The position numbers and the translations under genes were made by a program. This document shows positions 20,401 to 31,144 of a stretch of 64,000 nt of DNA, piece after piece. Source of the stretch: Diphasiastrum complanatum (lineage: Eukaryota > Streptophyta > Lycopodiopsida > Lycopodiales > Lycopodiaceae). The stretch lies in NCBI GenBank assembly GCA_029204225.1, contig CM055094.1, positions 15,713,595 to 15,777,594 of the forward strand, given 5' to 3'. Within the stretch, counting starts at the first letter, position 1; each line of letters opens with the position of its first letter. The notes under the pieces were generated by a model. It was given only the letters and a program-made list of their open reading frames with translations, ran no database searches and was not told where the DNA came from.

Positions 20401-20639
20401 GTTAGAGCCCGTTCCCCAAGAGCTTAACCCATTCACGTTCATGCAAGGAACACTCAGAACCACAAGCCGCGACAGATATGGAAACAACCAGTTCCTGGAC
20501 CAAATGGTCCCGACAGCATACCGCTGGCGCCACGGACCGAATGGTCCCGACGGCATACCGCTGGCGTCCCGGGATACGATCCTCAGCTATGTGCCAACTT
20601 AAAAAATTGGAAGCGGCCTTACAACTGGCGCTTTTACCG

Positions 20640-20915
20640 AACACTGAAACCTAGAAGGTAATCAGAGTCAGTTTGAGGAAAATCCCACTTTATTGATAAA
20701 TCTGAGAAGGTTACATTTCAAGTGTGTGACCGACCCTAGTCTCCGGGGTGCTAGCATGCCAAGGCGAGAGCCATGACAACATTCCAGCAAGGGAGGCTGA
20801 GACTTGGTTGGAGCTCGCCCTGAGTCGCAACCCGCACTCCCCTATAGTATTGGTGTGATTCGGCACCCCCCCCCCCCTCATACCAAGCACTCTACCCAAG
20901 CTGGTAAAGCACGTT
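20640..20915 (-). mobile_element. tRNA-related SINE-like sequence (candidate)
   Basis: On the minus strand CAGCTTGGGTAGAGTGCTTGG (20903-20883) resembles a tRNA D-arm with a pol III box A, and GGGTTGCGACTC (about 20832-20821) resembles box B. They are further apart than in a tRNA because of a poly-G run. A body without coding signal follows, with AATAAA near 20700. No flanking duplication or A-tail is clear, so this is only a candidate. Confidence 0.35.
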
Positions 20916-21204
20916 TTTCTCTCTCTAGGATTTTCTCTTTCTAGAAAGTCATTTTCTCTCTCTAGATTTTATTGATCCCCAGGCTTCCTTTAATCATGCC
21001 TAGATCGTGTGAGGTGATTGCACATCGATCTGAGCTCTCTGGACTCCGCTAGAACCGATCAAAGATTTTCAGCCATAGGAACTTGGCGCCGGCTGGATTC
21101 TGGTCACAGTGGCGCCGGGAGCAGCAGGGGCTGTGCTGGCACCGGGGACATAGCTGGCACCGATGGCGCCGGAAGTAAAGCTTGTAAAGGTAGCTTTACA
21201 ACAA

Positions 21205-21318
21205 TTGCCCACTTAATTTTTTTTAAATATTTTAAAAAAAATATTATATATTATGGTACTGCGGATCAGTATGGATCCACGGTACCGGGATCTGCGGATC
21301 CTAGTACCGCTGGATATA

Positions 21319-21357
<39 letters not shown>

Positions 21358-21460
21358 CCCACGGAACCAATTCCGTGGGTTTTCAGGATACTGAATCGTT
21401 TTGTACTGTGAAAGTAAAAAAGAATTATTTATTTTTAAATTATTATTATTATTATTTTTT
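21205..21460. repeat. AT-centred foldback repeat, copy 4 (diverged)
   Basis: The left arm has TATGGTACTGCGGATCAG, ACGGTACCGGGATC and GGATCCTAGTACCGC. The (AT)n core is at 21320-21353. The right arm has diverged (GATCCCACGGAACC) and is followed by ATT repeats near 21437, as in copy 3. No hAT sequence adjoins it, so the module can occur alone. Confidence 0.5.
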
Positions 21461-22276
21461 GCCAAAATGTTCTCCTTTCCTGCACCACTTCCGCTGCACC
21501 ACATTTTCACTGATCTCCGACTTGATATTAGAGAGTCTGTTTCTATCATATCTCTACTATTCCAATATCAGTCGCTCATCTCTGAATCCACCAAAAACCT
21601 ACATGGTATCAAAGCATCTTTTTCTATCAGAGCTCTACTAATCCGATATCATCTCGATTTCTCTGATTTTCCAATACCTCAAACTGGCCAAGAAATCATA
21701 ACCAATATCCTAACACTATTATGTGTCGATAATCATGTGATGCTCTACAATGCAACTATTTTTGTGGAATAGAACTTCATTAAAAGCTCAAGGGACAATA
21801 TATGTTCATAGATTTCCATATATTTTTGTACCTACACAATACACATGAATCATGATACACTTGATGAATCAATATTCACTATTTGATTTGGTTGGTAGAG
21901 AGGAATTATTTTTTCCACTTCCCACGCTCACCGGCTAAGACAATATGATTGAACATGCAAGAAGACTGAGTTTTTTTTAACAAACTGATATCTTAGTCGT
22001 TTATTCCAACACACCGACAATGGTGTATACAACCATTTGCAGTCTAACAATCTTTCTCTATTTGCCATACTTTTGAATTCTACACATTGTTTACAACAAC
22101 GATGTTGTTGCAAATCTTCTGCCCGTGACCATCAACACTAAAAAAAAATTGGTCCATAGACATTAATTCTACTATGCCATTAATGTTTATTATGCAAGTC
22201 AACAATCTGCTATTGTTATAATTAAATGTATTGTATCATCTACCCTATCTAAACTTGAGTGTTCTACTCCATGGCG

Positions 22277-22278
<2 letters not shown>

Positions 22279-22337
<59 letters not shown>

Positions 22338-22480
22338 TCTTTTGTCTTATATTGAATGAGTATGCCTAAAACCTGATGCCTAGAACCTAATGCATAATGC
22401 CTACAACGTAATGCCTAAATCCTAAAGCCTACTGCCTAAAATCTAATGCGTGAAGCTTAATGCGTAAAGCCTAATGGTAA
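22279..22480. repeat. (GA)n microsatellite plus degenerate AATGCCTAAAACC repeat
   Basis: An uninterrupted (GA)n run covers 22279-22335. After a short gap, about ten imperfect units of the type TAATGCCTAAAACC follow at 22350-22480. Read on the minus strand, AAAAGACAT lies directly before the CT run, as in the LINE tails at 37-42 kb. Confidence 0.8.
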
Positions 22481-22483
22481 TGT

Positions 22484-22861
22484 CTAATAATACAGAGCTA
22501 GAAATTGAGTATCTAGAACATAACTAGTTACACTCATATGCCATACAGACTTGATAGGAGAAAAAATGTGCACATTCTGAATCAATATGGAGATCAAGAT
22601 GAGAACTTGTATTAGAGTTGAAGCACAATAATAAAACATCAATGCATCAGTGCAAGAGTGATCCACACAATGGAATGCTTCTTGTATCATCAACTGATAG
22701 GGTGACAGAGGATCGTACCTGGGTGGGTAAGCCCGCACAATAGAATGGAAAGAATAAAAGTCTAAGCCTTCTCCACCGTACTGTAACCAATGCTCGCACT
22801 TTGTAGCTACCTTTGACAACAATTCTGCCCACATCATATATGACAGATCCAAGGCCCCCAA
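22484..22861 (-). other. Unidentified 125-aa open frame
   Basis: The first half (WAELLSKVATKCEHWLQYGGEGLDFYSFHSIV, read in pieces) has a mixed, protein-like composition, and a CAG|GTACG site at about 22716 could be a splice site. The second half looks like random translation. I do not recognise it. It could be a decayed exon or chance. The surrounding 21.5-23.5 kb shows no other coding signal. Confidence 0.2.
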
Positions 22862-23694
22862 ACTATACAGTCAAAATGCAGATAATTGTGTAGATCCATG
22901 GTCGATATCCATGTCCCTATGCACAATATTTGGCCCGTAACTCTTCCACTCCTCTATGTTGCAACTTTACTTTCCTTGTAATTACATTTCCAAATTTTGT
23001 AGAAATTCTTACTATTCTTTCATATTCTAATAATTTCCTTTTTTGATATGTCTATCATCTAAGAAGTACTTGGCTTGAAAACCACCCTCCTCCCTATCAC
23101 GAATCACGATGGTAGGATTTTTTGATTTATAGCATTTTATGTGAAGTAAGCAGACAATAGGAGATACTGTGAACATATACCCACAGGAGATTAACACGTT
23201 TTCTTTTTTAAGTAACAGCTATTACAGTAAAAGCAAAGTCCAGGCAAACACTTTGGATAGTATAAGTGCCATGTCCTCGCAACACCCTATTGTGACAACC
23301 ACTTAATTTACAAAAATCCAACGAGGTTGTATAACATGTTTAAGCTAACTCATGAAAAACAACTTGCAGCAAAATTGACTGGAAGAGCCAATATCTACTA
23401 ACATTCAACATAAGCCTTGATAGTGGCACATGCACCTCAGTATGTGATTATATTTGGGTCAGAGCTTGTCAACAATAAAAGACCAATGGAGTAAGAAAGA
23501 AAGAACATGCTGGCAAAAAGCAAATAACTAATTTCTGCCCAGAATGGTAATGTCTGGTCTTCCATTCACAGCTCATCTTTTCGACCAAGGAGACGTGACA
23601 TTGATCCACAATGCTTGGAATTATAGCTACATTTTTCACAGCATCTCTCCAAAGCTTCTATCACCTTTCGACATCTGCAACAAGGATGTTAATC

Positions 23695-24330
23695 TGATTC
23701 AGCTACTGTACGAAGTTTTAACAAGACCAAATAGCTTATCTTCCGAGAATATCAGTATCTCAAAGGGCCTTTTCAAAATAGCCCAAAAAAGAATAGTTTT
23801 TTAAAAAAAACACTAAAGTTAATTCAGCTAATAGGACCGCAATCAGATTTAGCTACTGTACAACGCCTTAAGTTTTTACAAGGAAATTCTTGCTTTAGGG
23901 GTTACAAGGGCATAACTTCCAAGAATATCAGTATCTTGAAAGCTCTTTTCATGGAGGTGAAGCCCCCCACCCCACTCCCCCAAGGGCCTTCCGTCCTGGG
24001 AGGCAGATATCTGCCCAAGGGCTCCACCGCACCACGGTGGAAGGCCCACGAGCAGGCGGACATCCCCTTGCATAATGCCACGTGCAAAGGTCCCTTTTTT
24101 GGGAATTTTCTTCTCGTTATTGCAATTTTTGCATTTGGTGCCAAATTTTTTACACTCTTATATTTTTTTTCAGCAAAATGTACATTGGCAGCCCGTCAAT
24201 GGATGAAAAGGCTCACTGAAGATTTTGGCTCTAAATCTACATAAAAATTCTGCTTCTGGAGGTGCCCCCAAATTACAATGAAAAGCTGAGCGCCTGGCAT
24301 TGAAAAATAGTTGAGAGCAGGCACAAAAAA
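23695..24330. repeat. Diverged 150-bp tandem duplication with a GC-rich insert
   Basis: GATTCAGCTACTGTAC...GAGAATATCAGTATCTCAAAG (23695-23766) recurs as GATTTAGCTACTGTAC...AAGAATATCAGTATCTTGAAAG (23847-23942). AAAAAGAATAGTTT stands at about 23788 and again at 24330. Between them lies a GC-rich block (23950-24100) unlike its A/T-rich surroundings, with a 102-aa frame I do not recognise. Confidence 0.45.
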
Positions 24331-24339
24331 GAATAGTTT

Positions 24340-25176
24340 CCTTTAGAAAAAACTAAAAAGAGTCAATCATAAGGATCTTTTCATGCAAAGAATTAGAATG
24401 CATACAAAGGAAGTAAAAGCAAGCAGCCTGTTAAAACTTGGATTTGACACTAGATACCATTACATATAACTAAAGACACCAATGAGCGTTAAAAGTGGAC
24501 TTGAAGCAATGAATGCAATATACATAACAAGCATCAAGCTCCAGTTGAAAGTACTCAGTTTTACTTCTCATATTATCTAAGAAATGCAACTTTCACTACA
24601 TTCATTGGATAAATTGAATGTATATCTGCACCAGTCCCCTAATTGATGGTTCAAATGTTCACAATGCTGTTTTCGTGGCCCACAGTCCATGACATAAGAA
24701 GGCATCATCTTTGATGATTGGATCAAATAGCAAAAAACTAGGAGATTATGGTGCACCCTTGATCTCCATGGTATGGAGCATATACAAACACATTGATTAT
24801 ATCCCGAAGTTTCATACCGAGCACGTTGGCCATTTCGGCGCTTTTAAAATTAAACACATCTTACTTGAGATTTTTAAGCTGTATACAAACAAAAAATAAG
24901 GTGTAAGAAACAACAAGCACAATCTTGGACATACAACATAACGTACACTAGCAGATGAGGATTATGTTATGGCCTTTATAAAAAGGTTACATGCCACTAT
25001 CACTTTCTGATTTGTTCCAGATCCATGAAAGGTGAACCATTTCATAAAGGAAATTTAACAAAACTGTTTCACTCAACAAAATAAGACAATAAAAAGTCCT
25101 TCAGCAGTAATGACTTATGATTGATTTCATTCATTGACAAAGTATAAGATGGCTTCAATTTGTTGACGTCATTACA
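24340..25176. other. Unassigned A/T-rich spacer
   Basis: I see no coding, repeat or terminal-inverted-repeat signal here; only short chance frames. Confidence 0.4.
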
Positions 25177-26665
25177 GATAGAGATGTATTATTCTTCATG
25201 GAGACACGAAGCCCGGAGCGAGGATTTCCTTCATTTCCTGGATATAGATGGGACTCAGGATTCCAACGAGAGACTAGATCTGCCAACGGCCGAGGTTCAG
25301 GTGAGGTCGCCTGCTTGTATAGGGAGACTCTCCATCCCAGTATTGACTTCATCCGACATGATGAGCAGGCCCGCTACATATGGACTCGCATCGTGGGTCA
25401 CCCCCACGGGTCTATATGCGGCAGAGGCATGGTGTACAAGTCTCCCCCCTCTTCACACTGGGCCAGTCTTTCACGACTACAAACCACCATGCTAGCTCGG
25501 TTGATTCGAGCGAAGCCTTCTGTTCCACATGAGATTCTCCTGGCCTAGTTTGCAGTTCCACCTATACAGATTGAGGCAGCTTTCCAGCTCATTACCTATA
25601 TACAGAGGATACAGGCGTTACCAGAGATAGACAGACGATACATACAAATTGCACTATCCTTCTCAAAGCGTCTTCATGATCAGGGCTACAGATTATCATG
25701 TTTCTCTCAGGCATCTCACCTCCTACTTGAGTCATTTGGTATCTCCACCATAGAGCTTCCCTCAGGCACCCATCAGTATATCAGACGATTCCTCTATCGC
25801 GCATATCTGGAGTGGACTTGGCATAACCAGTTAGGGGTTAAGCCAGCTTTCTACCGGACCCATTTCTTGGAGCTGGATGCATCAGGGACACCAGTCATGC
25901 CACACTATTTAGATTCGGGACTATCACACTGGGACAGCTCAGGGTATCCTATTGAGACTGGGAGGTTCCATGGTATTCCTAGAGAGGAGCAGATTTGCCA
26001 TTTATGCTCTCTAGGTGAGGTGGAGTCTGAGGAGCACTTTATCTTTAGATGCCCTGTATACTATGAGATCAAAGGACGATATCATTGCCTGTTTCGAGAC
26101 ATGCCTACCACTCTACGCTCTCTCATCGCCTATGAGGACCCACAATGTGTTGCCCTGATGGTACGCGAGATGTTCATCCTACGGAGAGGTTTATACGGGA
26201 CACCCCAACATTTTACCTCACAGCCACTGATCACTTCATTCTTTACTAGGCGGTGATCGCGTGACTTAGTGCATGAGGACGAGGATTATGACGATGATGA
26301 TGATGATAGCCGCTCGCATTCTCATAGAGATCAGAGACAGTGTACTTATCACCATCACGTTAAAACCAGGATCACCAGACATCCTATGTAGAGACGTACT
26401 ACTACACATGCTCATACTCATGCTCATAGACGACGCCGGCAGGCTCCAGTGCCTTCTCATGCTGTGGCTCACATTACATCCCTTTTACAGCAGCAGCAGC
26501 AGCAGCACAACACAGTCTTGACATATTGACATAGATACATATGATTATTATGCACAAACACACTCTCGCATACGTGTCTACTTCAGTTTGTACTAGATGT
26601 TTTCTTTATTACAATTCTGGAGACGTTTTATACACTCCCATGGTTACCACACACTTGACACCATA
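25177..26665 (+). mobile_element. LINE copy 1: endonuclease piece joined to ORF2 C-terminus
   Basis: This non-LTR retrotransposon remnant lacks most of reverse transcriptase. It begins inside the apurinic-type endonuclease (METRSPERGFPSFPGYRWDS, GSGEVACLYRETLHP; about 25198-25400) and then jumps to the region after RT (GLYAAEAWC, RLQTTMLARLIRAKPSVPHE). The C-terminal zf-RVT finger is at 25980-26060 (CHLCSLGEVESEEHFIFRC, spacing C-x2-C-x9-H-x4-C). A PIP-box motif Q-x2-I-x2-F-F (QPLITSFF) lies at 26221-26244. An acidic and His-rich end and a CAG run at 26490-26510 follow, partly out of frame. The 3' UTR matches copy 3 (TTACCACACACTTGA) but stops before the tail hairpin. It is clearly dead. Confidence 0.85.
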
Positions 26666-26756
26666 GGTATAATGTAGAAGTCCACCTATCCAATAAACTC
26701 CCGAATACGATACTCCAACACATGAAACATCTGAGAGCTGGTAAATAAATGAAAAC

Positions 26757-27690
26757 TCACAACCTCAACACTGAGCGTCTATGGAGCAAGAACAGGTGAA
26801 GCACGAATCCGACTAAAAATGTAACTGTTGAGAAAAGAATGAGTACTACCAGTGTTGACCAAGGCAATATAATCATGCTCAGTAATGGGCACACGTAAGT
26901 GAATATAGCGAGGACCAAGACGCCCAGCCCAAGTAGCATAAGCAAGCTGAGCATGGCATGTAGCAGGTAGAATATCAGTAGTAGGTAAGGAGTCAGAGAT
27001 ACAGAGTTACGCTGATCAATGATCTGAATATAAACATCAGACTCATCCATATCAACGCCCTCATGATAGAAAACAACAGTGGTAGTAGTAGGGGTCTAAC
27101 GACAATCACATGCAAGGTGGTCTGAGCTCTTAAAATGGAAACAGAGATGGTGCTGCTGAATCTCAGTGAACTCTACAGCAGTATAATGACAAACAAAAGC
27201 AGGTCGACATATAGAAGGTTGAAACAAAGAAGAAGGTAAAACAAAAGTCGAGGTAGTAGGAGAAGCAAAAACAGAAGCAAGGGCGGAGGGAACAGAGGTG
27301 GGTATGCCACTAGGGAAGAACAGGACAAGCAAGATGAAGTAGAGGTCTCGGGATACTTATGTTGTAGTGTAGTAGCAAGTGGTATAGCATCAGTAAGCGT
27401 CATGGGGTGAAAAGATGCAACATCATAGCGTAAGGGACCTCAAAGGCCAGCTATACAACGTAATATGAGCTCAATAGGCTGTAAATCAATAAAGAGAGAG
27501 GATAGCTCAATAAAATGGTCAATATATAAAGAGCTAAATCATCCATATGAGAAAGGCTGCAAAAAATATTCCGTTGGCGACTCAACCATCGACATGGTGG
27601 AGGTCACAGCGAAAAGTAGTCCACACATGCAGGCTTTATGGCATCAATCTGGGACTGAAGAGAGGCAAAGCCTGTCGTGATGACATCTAA
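26757..27690 (-). mobile_element. Ty3/gypsy fossil: gag end, zinc knuckle, protease
   Basis: Read on the minus strand, this has a gag-like stretch (PMTLTDAIPLATTLQHKYPET, about 27400-27340), a Cys/His knuckle (CFHFKSSDHLACDC, about 27155-27100) and a retroviral-type protease (ALVNTGSTHSF, about 26865). It belongs to a gypsy lineage different from the large element. It is a broken piece with no LTR recognised and several breaks, and looks old. Confidence 0.7.
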
Positions 27691-27699
27691 ACAGGAAGA

Positions 27700-30600
27700 G
27701 AACCCAGAAATAACACTATCGACGACTTCTTGAATGTGTTCAGCTAAGGCATCCTAAGGTGTCACTGGTAGATGGAGATGAAGCAGCCATCAAAAAAGTA
27801 GTGATAAGGTGAAAAGAAATAGACAAAAAACCTAAAGGAGACAACTTTTGTCATCACCCCGACTTAGTCAAATCCAACCACCAAAAATAGCCAAAAGAAG
27901 GTAACAATGCTGTAAAAATGGAGAAGCTAAGAAGATATAAAAGCTGGACAAATAATAGCAAAAAAGCAGCATAAGGTAAAGAAGTAAGAACTGTTGTAAA
28001 TGCTATGTAACAATGCTGGAAAAATACCTCCAAACGTATGGAGACATATCGATAGTGCTAGTTATAAGGCTAGCTAATACCCATTTTGAACTTCTTTGGA
28101 TGGAGAAAATTCCACGTCATCACTATAAACAAAAATCCACACCATCAAAATTATAAAGGTTCTTTGTCTCTCTCTCGCTGGCACGCGTGCTCCTTCGTGG
28201 CCTAATACCCATTCCAAAATACTAGAGCGCCTCACACTCTCTCTCATCTTCTTAGATCCATTTATGACGTTTCGAATACTTCTTTTTCATCGTCTTCGAT
28301 TTTGTTTCCGTTTTTTCTTCTTTGAGATCTCATTTGTACTCCTTGTTCTCCTTCGCCTTTGTCTTCATTCATCCTCAGTTTCCTGCCTGTTTGATGCATG
28401 ATCAGGAGGCAAAGGGCCAAGACAGATAGAGTATGGTGGTCCAGGAAAAGATGGGAGCTGGAGCCTGGAGTGGAGCTGCTGTCTGCCCGCGCTATTTCAT
28501 TCTCTACTTTTGTGCCTCCTCGTTCTCTTTTTCTTCTTCTTCTTCTTCTTCTTCCTCCTTGCTACTCTCTCTGCCAGCTTGTGCCAACCTAGCAGCAGCA
28601 AGGGGATCAAGGCGCAGGCGCTCTTCGTCATACCCAACAACAAGAAAAGGAAATTGGCTGCTCCCGGTTGCAGAGTATGGTGTGTCTAACTACTGCTGCC
28701 ACCGCCTTGGGCATCGGAGGTGTGTAATGGGGATGACGCAGTAAAGCGGGTCTTTTCTGGTGGAGCTGATGCTCCAATTCCCCTCAATTTTGCAAAATTG
28801 CTGCTTCAATTTTCATAGATTTTGTTAGAGCATAGGTGCTAGTGCAATGAAAGCAGTTGTACTTACACAATCCTGTTTTTGTTTACACTGAATTGATGTT
28901 TTGTATGGAAGAGATCTCTCTATTTTAGGGGCTCATACTTGGTGTGCTTGTGATCAATTTGTTTGCAATCTAATGCAGATCATGAATAAAGGCCGTTCTC
29001 CATTGTTGGATCATTTGAGAGTCGAGACTAAGCTTGATACAGTAACAATTGCGCCCAATTTAGTTTATGTCGAATTCCTTCATCATCAAAACCTCAAAAC
29101 CTTAATTTTTTGGTTGTCATTCTTGCTGTTACCCTTGAGATTATCATGAATGAGCTTCTAGCCTCATAGACATCATAGGTATGCTGTGGCTTTAAATTAT
29201 GGACCCCTTGTTGTGGGCCAATTCAAATTAGATGCAACAGTGTATTGCAAACAAAGCTGTTAAGAAGGGTGAAGACAAATTTTGTCATTCTAGTTGGCTA
29301 GCCATTCACATCAACTTTGGTCTGAGATTCTTGTCACAATTGCACCATTTTGGAGATCTGGAATCCAAGGCATCTACCTATTAAAATTAGGTTAAAACGA
29401 TTGAATGAGGATAATGAGGAAGAGGGTAGATTGATGGTGGTTCTGAAAAGGATTGGCTTATTTTGAGGTTTAATGTGTAAGGTTATGCAAGAGTCTCTTC
29501 CATTAATCTTCAGTATACCAAAATATTGCAATGTAATGCTTAGGTACCAACGACCTTACACATATGCTAGGCTAATTACATTCTTTATTTAAAGAATTAT
29601 TTCAGAGCCGCCTTTGCCATTGAATTTTGCCACACGTTTAGTTTGACATTTCTCTATCCCTGTCATTACAATATTTTGTTTAAAATAAGGTTCATGGTGA
29701 TGGCTTACATTTTATTCATTTTTCATTATGTTATGCAAGCTTGTGCAAGTTTCTTTTAATCTTTTCTTTTGGATTGGTTGCTATTTACTTATTGGATCTT
29801 GTGAAATGTAGGCATGGGCCTGTTGAGTTGCTGATGGCAAATTGTTGATTTAATTGGAGTTTGACTGCATTTCATATGCCACTTAAGAAATGAAATTATT
29901 TGAAAAGATCTATGCTTTGTAAAACAAAAGTATGCGCTGCTTTTCACAGATGTTCTTTAAACCAGTAGATCTTTAAGCCTTTGCTCTTTCTGAATAGAGT
30001 TGATATTGAACAAGTGTGCGTAGAACTGCAGTTGAGAACTAAATTCAAAAAAATAATGTTTGAGAAAATGCTGCTGCCTTTTCAACACACAACATGCCTA
30101 TTTTCAATGCAAAACAGGAGGGTGATTATCAGAGTTTCCAGCTCAGACAAGCAGCCAGTTTCTAGCACAAAGTTCCGTAGTCTATGAGGCTGATTATTTA
30201 AATTTTTGCGCAAATTTCTACTCAGTTTTCGCTCAGATTGTTGCTGCCAACTTTCACCGATTTTCACAACCAATTTTGCCAAGATTTTCATACATTTTTT
30301 CTTAGATTTCCACAGCCAGTTTCCGTAGATTTCCACTTATGTTTTTGCTCATATTCCACACATTTTTGCTCAAAATTTTGCATCCAAAATTCGCCCATCT
30401 TTTGCATAAAATCTCTTCTCATTTCAGCCTGAATTTTATGTGCACATCTTCAACCTAATTCCGCCCAAATTTATTGCAGACCCTCAGCCCAGTTTTTTAT
30501 GTATAACATACAAAGCATATTTTGTATGGAACATGTGATTTTACCCACTCTCCATTCTAAACGCATGCTTTATTTGCTTGAGTTTGTATGATCAATATAT

Positions 30601-31140
30601 TTTGTTTGTAGTATGATAGATATCATAAGAGTTTGTATGGTTGTCTATCACATAAATTCACACCTATTAAAATCATGAAACTTAATAGTTCATATCAGCA
30701 TTGTCTATAAGAAAAGCTAGTAGGCTATTTCACGAACATAGGAGCTTTTGTACATTTCATATGTTATATTAAATTTTATATGAATTTTGAGAATGACTTT
30801 TCATAAAAGGAATGAATTTGAGAAATTAAATAAAAAATTTATATATTTCACTTGTCATATTCTAAGATCTATACATCGATAAATTGCACCAACATGTCAA
30901 ATGCTTGATTTTACTTAATCATATATTCTCTTTTATCTTAATTTTAAAATTTGGCTATCATCATACGGGGCTGCCCTTCGATTCTAGTTGAAGGTAATAG
31001 TTGGAAAAAATGTCCAGAAAGAGGTGCCAAATATAGGTATAGATGGGCGTTGAAAACAGCAGGGATAATGGTGAAAAGCGGACAGCAAATGGGTGAAATG
31101 ATGATGGGCACCGAAAAGTGGTGGGATAACGGCAAATAAT
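27700..31140. other. Unassigned region, no supported gene
   Basis: A Ser/Leu-rich frame at 28433-28744 comes from a TTC repeat at 28520-28557 and is not convincing. Near 29180-29240 the plus strand reads YAVALNYGPLVVGQFKLDAT, which could be a decayed exon of unknown origin. 30200-30480 is a degenerate 25-bp-like repeat of TTTCCACAGCC/TTTGCTCA type. No RNA gene or terminal repeat was recognised. Confidence 0.35.
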
Positions 31141-31144
31141 GATA

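Noticed and set aside
22337-22480. CRISPR-like array of short repeats
   Set aside because: Units are imperfect, contiguous and without spacers; together with the eukaryotic mobile-element context this is a degenerate minisatellite.
25160-26256. Host gene with a zinc finger (CHLC...HFIFRC)
   Set aside because: The finger is the zf-RVT domain at the LINE ORF2 C-terminus, and matching copies lie at 38.5 and 41.7 kb.
26757-27050. 97-aa hydrophobic frame resembling a membrane protein
   Set aside because: It is an off-frame shadow of a gypsy protease; the protease motif is read in another frame of the same strand.
28433-28744. Possible Ser-rich secreted protein
   Set aside because: The hydrophobic and Ser-rich part comes from a TTC repeat; there is no conserved motif and the frame is not supported on either side.
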